From Bradyrhizobium aeschynomenes (GTDB lineage Bacteria > Pseudomonadota > Alphaproteobacteria > Rhizobiales > Xanthobacteraceae), in the NCBI RefSeq assembly GCF_013178945.1, contig NZ_JABFDM010000008.1, positions 249,720-313,719 on the forward strand: DNA of 64,000 bases, given 5' to 3'. Under the pieces are notes generated by a model that did not search any database, had not been told where the DNA came from, and worked only from the letters and a program-made list of their open reading frames with translations. How positions within the stretch are numbered: position 1 is the stretch's first letter; each line of letters opens with the position of its first letter. Position numbers and translations under genes: made by a program. Shown in pieces: positions 1-8,812 of the stretch.

Positions 1-2120
1 GCCTCAAGCCGGTGCACCGGCGCATCCTCTACGGCATGCGGCTGCTGCGGCTCGATCCCGGCACGGCATTCAAGAAGTCCGCAAAGATCGTCGGCGACGT
101 GATGGGCTCGTTCCATCCGCATGGCGACCAGGCGATCTACGACGCGATGGTGCGCCTCGCGCAGGATTTCTCCTCGCGTTATCCGCTGGTCGACGGCCAG
201 GGCAATTTCGGCAACATCGATGGCGATAACGCCGCCGCCTATCGCTACACCGAAGCGCGCATGACCGATGTCGCGCGGCTGCTGCTCGAAGGCATCGACG
301 AGGACGGCGTCGAGTTCCGCCCGAACTATGACGGCCAGTCGAAGGAGCCGGTGGTGCTGCCCGGCGGCTTCCCGAACCTGCTCGCCAACGGCGCGCAGGG
401 CATCGCGGTGGGCATGGCGACCTCGATCCCGCCGCACAACGCCGCCGAGCTGTGCGACGCCGCGCTGCATCTGATCGAGAAGCCCGATGCCAAGTCGCGC
501 GCGCTGCTGCGTTGGGTCAAAGGTCCGGATTTCCCGACCGGCGGCACCGTGATCGACTCCAAGGAATCGATCATCGAGGCCTACACCACCGGCCGCGGCT
601 CGTTCCGGGTCCGCGCCAAGTGGAAGCAGGAGGAGGGCAACCGCGGCACCTGGGTGGTGGTCATCACCGAGATCCCGTATCTGGTGCAGAAGTCGCGGCT
701 GGTCGAGAAGATCGCCGAGCTGCTCAACGAGAAGAAGCTGCCGCTTGTCGGCGATGTCCGCGATGAATCCGCCGAGGACGTGCGGCTGGTCATCGAGCCG
801 AAGTCGAAGAACGTCGATCCCGCGCTGATGATGGAATCGCTGTTCCGGCTCACCGATCTCGAGAGCAAGATTCCGCTGAACCTCAACGTTCTGATCAAAG
901 GCAAGATCCCGAAGGTGGTGGGTCTCGCCGAGTGCCTGCGCGAATGGCTCGACCATCTGCGCGACGTGCTGCTGCGCCGCTCGAACTACCGCAAGAAGCA
1001 GATCGAGAACCGGCTGGAGATCCTCGGCGGCTATTTGATCGCCTATCTCAACATCGACGAGGTGATCCGGATCATCCGCACCGAGGACGAGCCGAAGCCG
1101 GTCCTGATGAAGACCTTCAAGCTCACCGAGGTGCAGGCCGAAGCCATCCTCAACATGCGCCTGCGCTCACTGCGCAAGCTCGAAGAGATGGAGATCCGCA
1201 CCGAGGACAAGAACCTCCGCAATGAGCTGAAGGGCATCAATTCACTGCTGGCGTCGGAGACCGAGCAGTGGGCCAAGGTCGGCGAGCAGGTCAAGACCGT
1301 GCGCGACCTGTTCGGGCCGAAGACGCCACTGGGCAAGCGCCGCACCAATTTCGCCGACGCGCCGGAGCACGATCTCGCTGCCATCGAGGAGGCCTTCATC
1401 GAGCGCGAGCCGGTCACGGTCGTCGTCTCCGACAAGGGCTGGGTGCGCACCTTGAAGGGCCACGTCGCCGACCTGTCGAACCTGCAATTCAAGACCGACG
1501 ACCAGCTCGGCCAGGCGTTCTTTGCCGAGAACACCTCGAAGGTGCTGCTGTTCGCGACCAACGGCAAGTTCTACTCGCTCGACGTTGGCAAGCTGCCCGG
1601 CGGCCGCGGCCATGGCGAGCCGATCCGCATGTTCATCGACCTTGATCAGGACGCCTCGATCGTCTCGATGTTCGTCAGCAAGGGCGAGCGCAAGTTCCTT
1701 ATTGCCGCCTCCGACGGTCAGGGCTTCGTCGTCAAGGAAGAGGATTGCGTCAGCAACACCCGGAAGGGCAAGCAGGTGCTGAACGTGACCGCGCCGGCCG
1801 AGGCGCGCGCGATCACGACGGTGCAGGGCGATCAGGTCGCGGTGATCGGCACCAACCACAAGATGGTGGTGTTCGGCCTCGACCAGGTGCCGGAGATGGC
1901 GCGCGGCCGCGGCGTCCGCCTGCAGAAATACACCAGCGCGCAACTCTCCGACGTCACGACGTTCGAGCAGAAGCAGGGCCTCGCCTGGAAGGACTCCGCC
2001 GGCCGCGACCAGGGCCTGAGCTGGAAGGAACTGGCCGACTACCGCGGCAACCGCGCCGACGCCGGCCGCATCGCGCAGGGCCTGCCGAAGTCGAACAAGT
2101 TCAACCGGCCGATCGAGTGA
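1..2120 (+). CDS. parC: DNA topoisomerase IV subunit A (5' end outside window)
   Basis: This is the DNA-breaking subunit of topoisomerase IV, which works with ParE to decatenate replicated chromosomes. The frame is already open at base 3 and reads LKPVHRRILYGM, so about 40-50 N-terminal residues lie to the left. The winged-helix core is present, with FHPHGD and the active-site tyrosine in AAYRYTEARM (the Tyr of RYT, near base 250). The coiled-coil gate follows, and then a C-terminal domain with repeated strand-rich segments. The GyrA-box (QRRGGKG type) is absent and the C-terminal domain is short, which favours ParC over GyrA. The next gene starts 81 bases downstream and is unrelated. Confidence 0.95.
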   Translation, partial: LKPVHRRILYGMRLLRLDPGTAFKKSAKIVGDVMGSFHPHGDQAIYDAMVRLAQDFSSRYPLVDGQGNFGNIDGDNAAAYRYTEARMTDVARLLLEGIDEDGVEFRPNYDGQSKEPVVLPGGFPNLLANGAQGIAVGMATSIPPHNAAELCDAALHLIEKPDAKSRALLRWVKGPDFPTGGTVIDSKESIIEAYTTGRGSFRVRAKWKQEEGNRGTWVVVITEIPYLVQKSRLVEKIAELLNEKKLPLVGDVRDESAEDVRLVIEPKSKNVDPALMMESLFRLTDLESKIPLNLNVLIKGKIPKVVGLAECLREWLDHLRDVLLRRSNYRKKQIENRLEILGGYLIAYLNIDEVIRIIRTEDEPKPVLMKTFKLTEVQAEAILNMRLRSLRKLEEMEIRTEDKNLRNELKGINSLLASETEQWAKVGEQVKTVRDLFGPKTPLGKRRTNFADAPEHDLAAIEEAFIEREPVTVVVSDKGWVRTLKGHVADLSNLQFKTDDQLGQAFFAENTSKVLLFATNGKFYSLDVGKLPGGRGHGEPIRMFIDLDQDASIVSMFVSKGERKFLIAASDGQGFVVKEEDCVSNTRKGKQVLNVTAPAEARAITTVQGDQVAVIGTNHKMVVFGLDQVPEMARGRGVRLQKYTSAQLSDVTTFEQKQGLAWKDSAGRDQGLSWKELADYRGNRADAGRIAQGLPKSNKFNRPIE

Positions 2121-2201
2121 GGCGTAATAGTATCCGTCCAATGGCCGTCTATATGAGACAGCGGGCGATCGCAGCTTCTGCGATCGCCGGGGACCGGTTG
2201 G

Positions 2202-3158
2202 ATGGCGCACTCGCACTCTCATCATGATGGTCATGACCATTCCCATGATCATGGCCACGCTCACAGCCATGCCGGTCACAGCCACGCGCCCGCCAGCTTC
2301 GGCGCAGCGTTCGCGATCGGGGTCTCGCTCAACACCGCCTTCGTCATCGCCGAGGTCGTGTTCGGCTACGCCGCCAACTCGCTGGCGCTGATCTCCGACG
2401 CGATCCACAATCTCTCCGATGTGATGTCGCTGTTGCTGGCCTGGGGCGCGCTGTGGCTGTCAGGCCGCCGTCCGACCGACCGCCACACCTACGGCTATCG
2501 CCGTGCCTCGATCCTGGCGGCGCTGATCAATGCCGGCCTGCTGCTGCTCGTCGTTGGTGGCATCGCGGTCGAAGCGTTCGACCGCCTGCGCAATCCGGGC
2601 GAGGTCGCCGGCGTCACCGTGCTGTGGGTCGCCGCGCTCGGCATCGTCATCAACGGCGCCACCGCCTTGCTGTTCATGCGCGGTCGCGACACCGACCTCA
2701 ACATCCGCGGCGCCTATCTGCACATGGCGGCCGATGCCGCCGTGTCGTTCGGCGTCGTGGTGGCGGCGCTGGTGACGATCGGGACCGGCTGGCTGTGGGT
2801 CGATCCCGTCGTCAGCCTCGTCATCGCGCTCGTGGTGCTGCTCAGCGGCTGGGAGCTCGCCCGTGACAGCGTCAATCTCGCACTCGATGCCGTGCCGCGC
2901 GACATCGCGCTGCCGGAGGTGCGCGACTATCTCGCCTCGCTCGACGGCGTCAGCGAGGTGCACGATCTCCACATCTGGGCCATGAGCACCAACGAGACCG
3001 CACTGACCGCGCACTTGGTGTGCCCCGGCGGCACCGACGATGCATTCCTGCATCGTGTCTGCGCCGGGCTGTCCCACCGCTTCAACATCCAGCATCCGAC
3101 ACTGCAGATCGAAACCGACGGCTGCGCCTGTAAGCTGGCCCCGGCCGACGTGGTGTGA
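2202..3158 (+). CDS. Cation diffusion facilitator, zinc-type (CzcD/ZitB-like)
   Basis: This 318-residue inner-membrane proton/divalent-metal antiporter probably exports Zn2+, Cd2+ or Co2+. The first 30 residues are a His-rich tail in which HSHSHHDGHDHSHDHGHAH alternates with acidic residues and which probably binds metal. Six membrane segments follow. The transport site is visible as DAIHNLSD in TM2 and HMAADAA in TM5, both with H/DxxxD spacing. A cytoplasmic ferredoxin-like domain forms the C-terminus and includes the family signature VHDLHIWAMS. It ends convergently with chrA, only 12 bases away. It opens a cluster of metal and oxyanion resistance genes. The exact metal cannot be read from sequence. 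Confidence 0.92.
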   Translation: MAHSHSHHDGHDHSHDHGHAHSHAGHSHAPASFGAAFAIGVSLNTAFVIAEVVFGYAANSLALISDAIHNLSDVMSLLLAWGALWLSGRRPTDRHTYGYRRASILAALINAGLLLLVVGGIAVEAFDRLRNPGEVAGVTVLWVAALGIVINGATALLFMRGRDTDLNIRGAYLHMAADAAVSFGVVVAALVTIGTGWLWVDPVVSLVIALVVLLSGWELARDSVNLALDAVPRDIALPEVRDYLASLDGVSEVHDLHIWAMSTNETALTAHLVCPGGTDDAFLHRVCAGLSHRFNIQHPTLQIETDGCACKLAPADVV

Positions 3159-3170
3159 GCCGGGGATGCG

Positions 3171-4562
3171 TCAGCTCCACCCCGCCAGTCTGAGCAGCAC
3201 ACCGGCGGCACACGCGGCGGCGAGCACCGAGAGCATGCCGAGCTTGAGGCGGAGCACGCCGACAGCCGCAGCGAGCGAGAGGATGAGTGCGCCGCCGTCG
3301 ACGCTCGAGAGCACCGGCGCATCGAAATCGAGGCCGAAGCCGCCGACGGCCACGGTCTGGCGAAACAGCGTATGCAGCGCAAACCAGATCGACAGGTTGA
3401 GGATCACGCCGACGACGGCCGCGGTGATCGCACCGAGCGCCCCCGCGAGCCCTTTGTTGCCGCGCAGCCGCTCGATATACGGCGCGCCGACGAAGATCCA
3501 CAGGAAGCACGGCGCGAACGTCACCCAGGTGGCCAGCAGGCCGCCCAGCGTGCCGGCGATCAGCGGCGACAGCGATCCGGGATCGCGCGCGGCGGCGATG
3601 AAGCCGACGAATTGCAGCACCATGATCAGCGGCCCTGGCGTGGTCTCGGCCATGCCGAGCCCATCCAGCATCTCGGCAGGGGCGAGCCAATGATAGTGCT
3701 CGACCGCCTGCTGCCCGACATAGGCGAGCACCGCATAGGCGCCGCCGAACGTCACCATCGCCATCTTGCTGAAGAACAGTGCGATCTGGCTGAACGTATT
3801 GGCAGGGCCGAGCGCCGCCAGCAGTGCCGCGACTGGCCCGAGCCACAGCGCGAGCCAGACCAGCGCTGTGATGATCGTGCGCCGCGCATTCGGCTTGGCC
3901 TGCTCGGGCAGGACCTCGCCGAGCGCGCTGTCGCCATCGCCGTTGGAGCCGGCTCCATGTCCGGCTGCAGCGAACTCGGAGCGTCCAGCGCGCGCGCCGA
4001 GATAGCCGATCAAGCCGGCGGCGATGATGATCAGCGGAAACGGAACGGCGAAGAAGAAGATCGCGATGAACGCCGCGGCGGCGATGCCGATCATGACATT
4101 GTTGCGCAGCGCACGACGGCCGACGCGCACCACCGCCTGGATCACGATCGCGAGCACGGCCGCCTTCAGCCCGAAGAACAGTGCCTCGACGAACCAGACG
4201 TGGCCGAATGCGGCATAGATCCAGCTCAGCGCCATGATCGCGATGATGCCCGGCAGGATGAACAGCCCGCCGGCCATCAGGCCGCCCGCGGTCCGATGCA
4301 TCAGCCAGCCGATATAGGTCGCGAGCTGCTGCGCCTCAGGGCCGGGCAGCAGCATGCAATAGTTGAGGGCGTGGAGGAAGCGGCTCTCGCTCACCCAGCG
4401 CTTCTCGTCGACGATGATCCTGTGCATCACGGCGATCTGGCCGGCCGGACCGCCGAACGACAGCAGGGCGACGCGCAGCCAGACCCTGAACGCCTCGGTG
4501 AAGCTGACGCCATGGATGGCGTCAGCCGCGGTGGGGCTCGGCGATGAGACCATGTCTGTCAT
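3171..4562 (-). CDS. chrA: Chromate transporter ChrA, long two-domain form
   Basis: This is a CHR-superfamily inner-membrane protein that extrudes chromate. It has 463 residues and two homologous halves. The first carries FTEAFRVWLRVALLSFGGPAGQIAVMHR and LLPGPEAQQLATYIGW. The second carries FSKMAMVTFGGAYAVLAYVGQQ and ETTPGPLIMVLQFVGF, so the FGG/PGP signature appears twice. A hydrophilic linker near residue 220 separates the halves. The longest frame starts 19 codons earlier, but the ATG at 4562 overlaps the upstream stop as ATGA and gives the usual MTDMVSS N-terminus, so that start is used. It is translationally coupled to the rhodanese-ChrB gene. Confidence 0.94.
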   Translation of the reverse strand: MTDMVSSPSPTAADAIHGVSFTEAFRVWLRVALLSFGGPAGQIAVMHRIIVDEKRWVSESRFLHALNYCMLLPGPEAQQLATYIGWLMHRTAGGLMAGGLFILPGIIAIMALSWIYAAFGHVWFVEALFFGLKAAVLAIVIQAVVRVGRRALRNNVMIGIAAAAFIAIFFFAVPFPLIIIAAGLIGYLGARAGRSEFAAAGHGAGSNGDGDSALGEVLPEQAKPNARRTIITALVWLALWLGPVAALLAALGPANTFSQIALFFSKMAMVTFGGAYAVLAYVGQQAVEHYHWLAPAEMLDGLGMAETTPGPLIMVLQFVGFIAAARDPGSLSPLIAGTLGGLLATWVTFAPCFLWIFVGAPYIERLRGNKGLAGALGAITAAVVGVILNLSIWFALHTLFRQTVAVGGFGLDFDAPVLSSVDGGALILSLAAAVGVLRLKLGMLSVLAAACAAGVLLRLAGWS

Positions 4563-5380
4563 GGCTTCACCTTGTTGGTCGGCCAGTTGTGCGTCTCGCT
4601 GGTCGCGTCGCGGCACCAACGATAGAAGGCGTCGTAGAGCCCGAGGCCTGCCTCGAGCTGGGTGAGATCGTCATCATGGATGCGCGACAGCCCGAGCGAG
4701 GCAGCGAGCAAGCCCGGCGCTTCGGGACTGAGATCGAGACGGGCGGTGTCGGCGGCGCGTACGATCGTGGCCAGCCGTTGCAGGGCCGGCGTGATCAAGC
4801 CGAATTCCTCGACCATGACGTCGAAGGTGCAGAGCTCGCCGCGATGACTCCAGAACGTGTTCTCGATGTCGAAGGGCATGGCCTTGAAGCGCTCCCCCAC
4901 CGCGGTGACTTCGGAGGGCGCGACGTAGAGAAACACGGCCCGCGGGTCGACGAAGCGGCGGATCAGCCAGGGGCACGCAATGCGGTCGATCTTCGGCCGG
5001 GCGCGGGTCACCCAGACCGTGGGTCCTGCCGGGTCGTGCTGCTGCGGCAGCTTGTCGACGGGGACCAGCGGCAGACCTGCGGCCTTCCATGCCTCGAAGC
5101 CGCCCTCCAGCGACTCGGCCGGCGCGCCGGCGACGCGCAGCCATGCGGCGGCCCCGTGCGACAGCTTGGCGCCGCGCTGGCAGATGACGATCACGGCACG
5201 GCCGGTGAAGTCCTGGCTCCATTGCGGAGCGTCCTCGGCGCAGCGCCGGATGGAGCCGGGCACCAGCCGCGGATCTGCGGAGAAATCATCAGCTGTGCGA
5301 ACGTCGATCAGCACCGGGCGATCCGGAGTTCCGATCAATCGGTTGAGCTTGTCAGGAGAAATCGATGCGAAGGATGACAT
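4559..5380 (-). CDS. chrB: Rhodanese domain fused to ChrB-type chromate resistance domain
   Basis: This 273-residue cytoplasmic protein has two domains. Residues 1-115 form a rhodanese fold (VLIDVRTADDF, then the active-site loop VICQRGAKLSHG with a Cys). Residues 120-273 match the C-terminal domain of ChrB (VWVTRARPKIDRIACPWLIRRFVDP and FTFDV-like ELCTFDVMVEEFGL). ChrB proteins act in chromate sensing and resistance and normally precede chrA, as here. In this version the usual N-terminal part is replaced by a sulfurtransferase module. It is divergent from dmeF across about 210 bases, which probably hold both promoters. The stop overlaps the chrA start by 4 bases. A role as chromate regulator or as enzyme is inference. 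Confidence 0.88.
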   Translation of the reverse strand: MSSFASISPDKLNRLIGTPDRPVLIDVRTADDFSADPRLVPGSIRRCAEDAPQWSQDFTGRAVIVICQRGAKLSHGAAAWLRVAGAPAESLEGGFEAWKAAGLPLVPVDKLPQQHDPAGPTVWVTRARPKIDRIACPWLIRRFVDPRAVFLYVAPSEVTAVGERFKAMPFDIENTFWSHRGELCTFDVMVEEFGLITPALQRLATIVRAADTARLDLSPEAPGLLAASLGLSRIHDDDLTQLEAGLGLYDAFYRWCRDATSETHNWPTNKVKP

Positions 5381-5591
5381 GATGCGTCCTCGTGCCGGAA
5401 TGGCGGGACGCGATACTTGGGCATGTCGCCTCGTGGGGAGATCGCGAAGTCCCCATGCGGAACATTACAGCGGAACCGGTTGGTCCTGTCAATCGCGGTG
5501 CAGGGCGGTCGCTTTGCTCTGTGGTAACGTGCGCATCGCGCCCTGCCGGGCGCGCCGAGGCGGATGCGGGTGAAGCGAGGAGAACGGGCCG

Positions 5592-6581
5592 ATGTCATCG
5601 CAAGCGGACCATTGGGCGCATGATCACGTCTTCCTCGGCGCCGGGCACGAGCGCAACGAACGCCGGACATGGTTCGTCGTCGGCCTGACCCTGGTGATGA
5701 TGGCCGGCGAGATCGCCGCCGGCTCGCTGTTCGGGTCGATGGCGCTGCTCGCCGATGGCTGGCACATGGGCACGCATGCGGCCGCGCTCGGGATTGCCGG
5801 GCTCGCTTATCTGTTTGCCCGCCGTCACGCCCGCAACCCGTCCTTCACTTTCGGCACCGGCAAGTTCGGCGAGCTCGCGGCGTTCTCGAGCGCTCTCATA
5901 TTGCTGATCATTGCGATACAGGTGGCCTATGAGAGCGGCATCCGGCTGCTCAACCCGGAGCCGATCGCCTATGGCGAGGCGATCGCGGTTGCGGTCCTCG
6001 GTCTTCTGGTCAATCTCGTCAGCGCCTGGCTGCTGGCGGACTCCCACCAGCACCATCATCATGGCCGCCACCACGGCGGTCATCACCACGATGATCACGG
6101 CGAGCGCGATCACCACCATGGCCATCATCATCACCATGATCATGGTCATGGTCACCACGACAACAATCTGCGCGCAGCCTATCTGCACGTGCTGGCGGAC
6201 GCCGCGACCTCGCTGCTCGCCATCGGCGCGCTTCTGATCGGCATGGGTCTCGGCTGGAGCTGGGCGGACGCCGCTGTCGGCCTCGTCGGCAGCGCCGTCA
6301 TTGCGAGCTGGGCCTACGGCCTGATCCGCGACGCCGGTGCGGTGCTGCTCGATGCCAATGCCGACCGGCGGCTGGAGGCCACGATCCGGGCGCGGCTGGA
6401 AGCGGGCGGCGACCGCGTCACCGATCTGCATCTCTGGCAGGTCGGGCCCGGCCATCGAGCCGTCGTCGTGTCGATCGTCTCTCATGCTCCGCTGGCGCCG
6501 GCGATGTACAAGCAGCGGCTGAGGGACCTGCACGGGCTGAGCCATGTCACTGTCGAGGTGGAGCACGGCCTGCATGCTTGA
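5592..6581 (+). CDS. dmeF: Co2+/Ni2+ cation diffusion facilitator, DmeF-type
   Basis: This 329-residue CDF exporter has the DmeF arrangement. TM2 carries DGWHMGTHAAALG, with His where zinc exporters have the second Asp. TM5 carries HVLADAATSLLA. A very long His-rich cytoplasmic loop between TM4 and TM5 (about residues 150-195) has many HHHH and HDHGHGHH runs. DmeF proteins of rhizobia export cobalt and nickel. The cytoplasmic domain ends with DLHLWQVGPGHRAV. The start is an ATG preceded by GAGGAGAAC. The neighbouring divergent chrB-chrA operon and downstream arsC suggest a metal and oxyanion detoxification island. Confidence 0.92.
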   Translation: MSSQADHWAHDHVFLGAGHERNERRTWFVVGLTLVMMAGEIAAGSLFGSMALLADGWHMGTHAAALGIAGLAYLFARRHARNPSFTFGTGKFGELAAFSSALILLIIAIQVAYESGIRLLNPEPIAYGEAIAVAVLGLLVNLVSAWLLADSHQHHHHGRHHGGHHHDDHGERDHHHGHHHHHDHGHGHHDNNLRAAYLHVLADAATSLLAIGALLIGMGLGWSWADAAVGLVGSAVIASWAYGLIRDAGAVLLDANADRRLEATIRARLEAGGDRVTDLHLWQVGPGHRAVVVSIVSHAPLAPAMYKQRLRDLHGLSHVTVEVEHGLHA

Positions 6582-6617
6582 ATTACGCCCTGCGATCGAG
6601 ATCGAGGAACTGCCCTG

Positions 6618-7022
6618 ATGACCGTGACGATCTATCACAACCCCGCCTGCGGTACGTCGCGCAATACGCTGGCGATGATCCGCGCCTCGGGCGAGAAGCC
6701 GGATGTGATCGAGTATTTGAAGACGCCCCCCAGCCGCGAGCAGCTGATCGCGCTCATCAACGCCATGGGCGTCAAGGTGCGCGACGTCCTGCGTGAGAAG
6801 GGGACGCCTTATGCCGAGCTGGGTCTCGATGATCCCGAATGGAGCGACGACCAGCTGATCGAGGCGATGCTCGCGCATCCGATCCTGATCAACCGGCCGA
6901 TCGTGGTGACCGGCAAGGGCGCGCGGCTGTGCCGACCGTCCGAGCTCGTGCTCGACCTGCTCGAGCATCCCGTCGCTTCCTTCACCAAGGAGGACGGCGA
7001 GGTGGTGAGCCGGCCGGCCTGA
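6618..7022 (+). CDS. arsC: Arsenate reductase, glutaredoxin-dependent (ArsC)
   Basis: This 134-residue thioredoxin-fold enzyme reduces arsenate to arsenite using glutathione and glutaredoxin. The active-site loop is HNPACGTSRN with catalytic Cys11. The three arginines that bind arsenate in the Escherichia coli plasmid enzyme (R60, R94, R107) are matched by R59, R93 and R106, the latter two in INRPIVV and LCRPSEL. It lies 36 bases after dmeF and may be co-transcribed. No arsR, arsB or acr3 gene is visible here, so an efflux partner must be elsewhere. YffB/Spx-like relatives lack the full Arg set, so ArsC is the better call. Confidence 0.93.
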   Translation: MTVTIYHNPACGTSRNTLAMIRASGEKPDVIEYLKTPPSREQLIALINAMGVKVRDVLREKGTPYAELGLDDPEWSDDQLIEAMLAHPILINRPIVVTGKGARLCRPSELVLDLLEHPVASFTKEDGEVVSRPA

Positions 7023-7042
7023 CGCGTTGGTGAGTTGGAAGC

Positions 7043-8317
7043 ATGGACATCACGGCCCGCCTTGATCTGACCAATTGGCTCGTCGCCCAGAGCCTGACGG
7101 GGTTGCCGGAGAACGACATTCTCCGTGGATTCTGCGAGCGCTGCCGCGAGGCCGGCCTGGAGCTGTCCCGCGGGCTCACCTTCATCGATACCCTGCACCC
7201 GATCTTCGAGGGGCGCGGCTTTCGCTGGAACGAGTCCGCGAGCAACGAGTCCGACAGCTTCGAATATGGCTCCAGCAATGACGGCGAGGCCGCGCAAAAC
7301 TGGCGGCGCTCGGTGTTTCACCACATGCTGGAGAAGGGCCATGACGAGTTCAGCATCGACCTGACCGATTGCGCCCATCTCGACTTCACGATGATCCATG
7401 ATCTGTCGGCCAAGGGGCACCGGCATTTCCTCGCCTTCGTCCACCAGTTCGGCGAGGCCGGCACGCTCGGCCAGATGGATTGCTTCTATTCGTACTGGCT
7501 GACGCGGCGCGACGGCGGTTTCACCGCGCCGCAAATGGCCGCCTTGCGCGATCTCATTCCGCTGCTCGCGCTTGCAATCAAATCGGCGCAGCAGGTCGAC
7601 ATCGTGCGCACCCTGGGGCGCGTTTATCTCGGCCGCGATGCGTCGGAGCAGGTGCTGCGCGGGCGCATCTCCCGCGGTGTCACCGAGCGCATCAATGCCG
7701 TGCTCTGGTTCTCCGACCTGCGTGGCTCGACGGCGATCTCCGAGAGCATCTCGCCGGACGAGATCATTCCGCTGCTCAACGACTATGCGGAGGCGTCGAT
7801 CGACGCGATCTACGATTCCGGCGGTGACGTGCTGAAGCTGATCGGCGACGGCGTGCTGGCGATCTTCACCGGCGGGGACATGGGCGCGGCGCGCCAGGCT
7901 GCGCTGCGCGCGGAGCATCGCTTCCGCCTCAACATCGCCAAGCTCAATGCGCGGCGTGCCGGCGAGGGACGGCCGGTAACCTCGGCCTATGTCGGCCTGC
8001 ATCTCGGCGAGGTGTTCTACGGCAATATCGGCAGCGATGACCGGCTCGATTTCACCGTGGTGGGCCCGGCGGTCAACGAGGTCAGCCGCATCGCCTCGAT
8101 GTGCCGCTCGGTCGATCGCGAGCTGCTGGCCTCCTCGGAGTTCTGCGCGGGCCTCGACGAAGAGGGGCGCCGCTACCTGGTCTCGACGGGGCGCTACGCG
8201 CTGCGCGGCATCGGCCGTGCGCAGGATCTCTACACGCTCGATCCGGAGATCGCGGCGAGCCCGTCGGCGGCGCGGGCCTACGAGAGCTACCTCGCGGACG
8301 AGATGTCGCACCCTTGA
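7043..8317 (+). CDS. Class III adenylate cyclase with GAF-like N-terminal domain
   Basis: This 424-residue soluble protein makes cyclic nucleotide from NTP. Residues 1-190 look like a small-molecule sensing, GAF-like region; this is my reading of the pattern, not a motif match. Residues 210-400 are the cyclase homology domain. Metal-binding Asp225 lies in WFSDLRGST and Asp269 in KLIGDGVLAIF. The transition-state pair is Asn345 and Arg349 in GPAVNEVSRI. Lys265, together with Thr338 in DFTVVG, occupies the purine-recognition positions and favours ATP over GTP. No membrane segment is seen. It starts 20 bases after arsC. Bradyrhizobium genomes carry many such cyclases. Confidence 0.9.
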   Translation: MDITARLDLTNWLVAQSLTGLPENDILRGFCERCREAGLELSRGLTFIDTLHPIFEGRGFRWNESASNESDSFEYGSSNDGEAAQNWRRSVFHHMLEKGHDEFSIDLTDCAHLDFTMIHDLSAKGHRHFLAFVHQFGEAGTLGQMDCFYSYWLTRRDGGFTAPQMAALRDLIPLLALAIKSAQQVDIVRTLGRVYLGRDASEQVLRGRISRGVTERINAVLWFSDLRGSTAISESISPDEIIPLLNDYAEASIDAIYDSGGDVLKLIGDGVLAIFTGGDMGAARQAALRAEHRFRLNIAKLNARRAGEGRPVTSAYVGLHLGEVFYGNIGSDDRLDFTVVGPAVNEVSRIASMCRSVDRELLASSEFCAGLDEEGRRYLVSTGRYALRGIGRAQDLYTLDPEIAASPSAARAYESYLADEMSHP

Positions 8318-8377
8318 CCCACGTCAATGCCCGGAAGATGCGAGTCTGCCCCATCATCGGTCGGGGAGATGACGCTC

Positions 8378-8812
8378 ATGTACACGCATATCTTGTTGCC
8401 GACGGATGGTTCGGACCTGTCGAAGGCCGCGATCAGGCACGGCGTCGCGCTGGCGAGGGCGACGGGCGCAAGGATCACGGCGCTGGTGGTGTCGACGCCG
8501 CTGCATTCGCTGGTCGTCGATCCGCACGCCGCCACCAAGGCACTGGCGCAGTACAAGTCGCTGGTGGCGGACCAGACCGCAAAGTATCTCGACCACGTGA
8601 AAGAGGATGCGGAGCAGGCCGGCGTTGCCTGCGCCACGCTCTGCGTCGAGCACGACAAGCCCTATGAGGCGATCGTCGAGACGGCGCGCAACGAGGGCTG
8701 CGATCTGGTGCTGATGGCTTCGCACGGGCTGCGCGGCGTCTCGGCCATCCTGGGCAGCGAGACGCTGAAGGTGCTGACGCATTCGAGCGTGCCCATTCTC
8801 GTCTATCGCTAG
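8378..8812 (+). CDS. Universal stress protein, UspA family
   Basis: This is a single-domain, roughly 144-residue Usp fold. The N-terminal strand MYTHILLPTDGSDLSKAAIRHGVALAR carries the Asp that contacts nucleotide. The C-terminal ATP-loop-like segment is LVLMASHGLRGVSAILGSETLKVLTHSSVPILVYR. The ATG at 8378 is preferred because GGGGAG at 8362-8367 sits at normal spacing. An ATG at 8369 and an earlier start at 8327 are also in frame. Its stop overlaps the stop of the convergent MFS gene. The function is general stress endurance; the precise role is unknown. Confidence 0.87.
   Translation: MYTHILLPTDGSDLSKAAIRHGVALARATGARITALVVSTPLHSLVVDPHAATKALAQYKSLVADQTAKYLDHVKEDAEQAGVACATLCVEHDKPYEAIVETARNEGCDLVLMASHGLRGVSAILGSETLKVLTHSSVPILVYR

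Noticed and set aside
5595..6968. A 457-codon minus-strand frame opposite dmeF and arsC
   Set aside because: It is antisense to two well-supported genes, and the Met/Val runs are the reverse of the His-rich loop.
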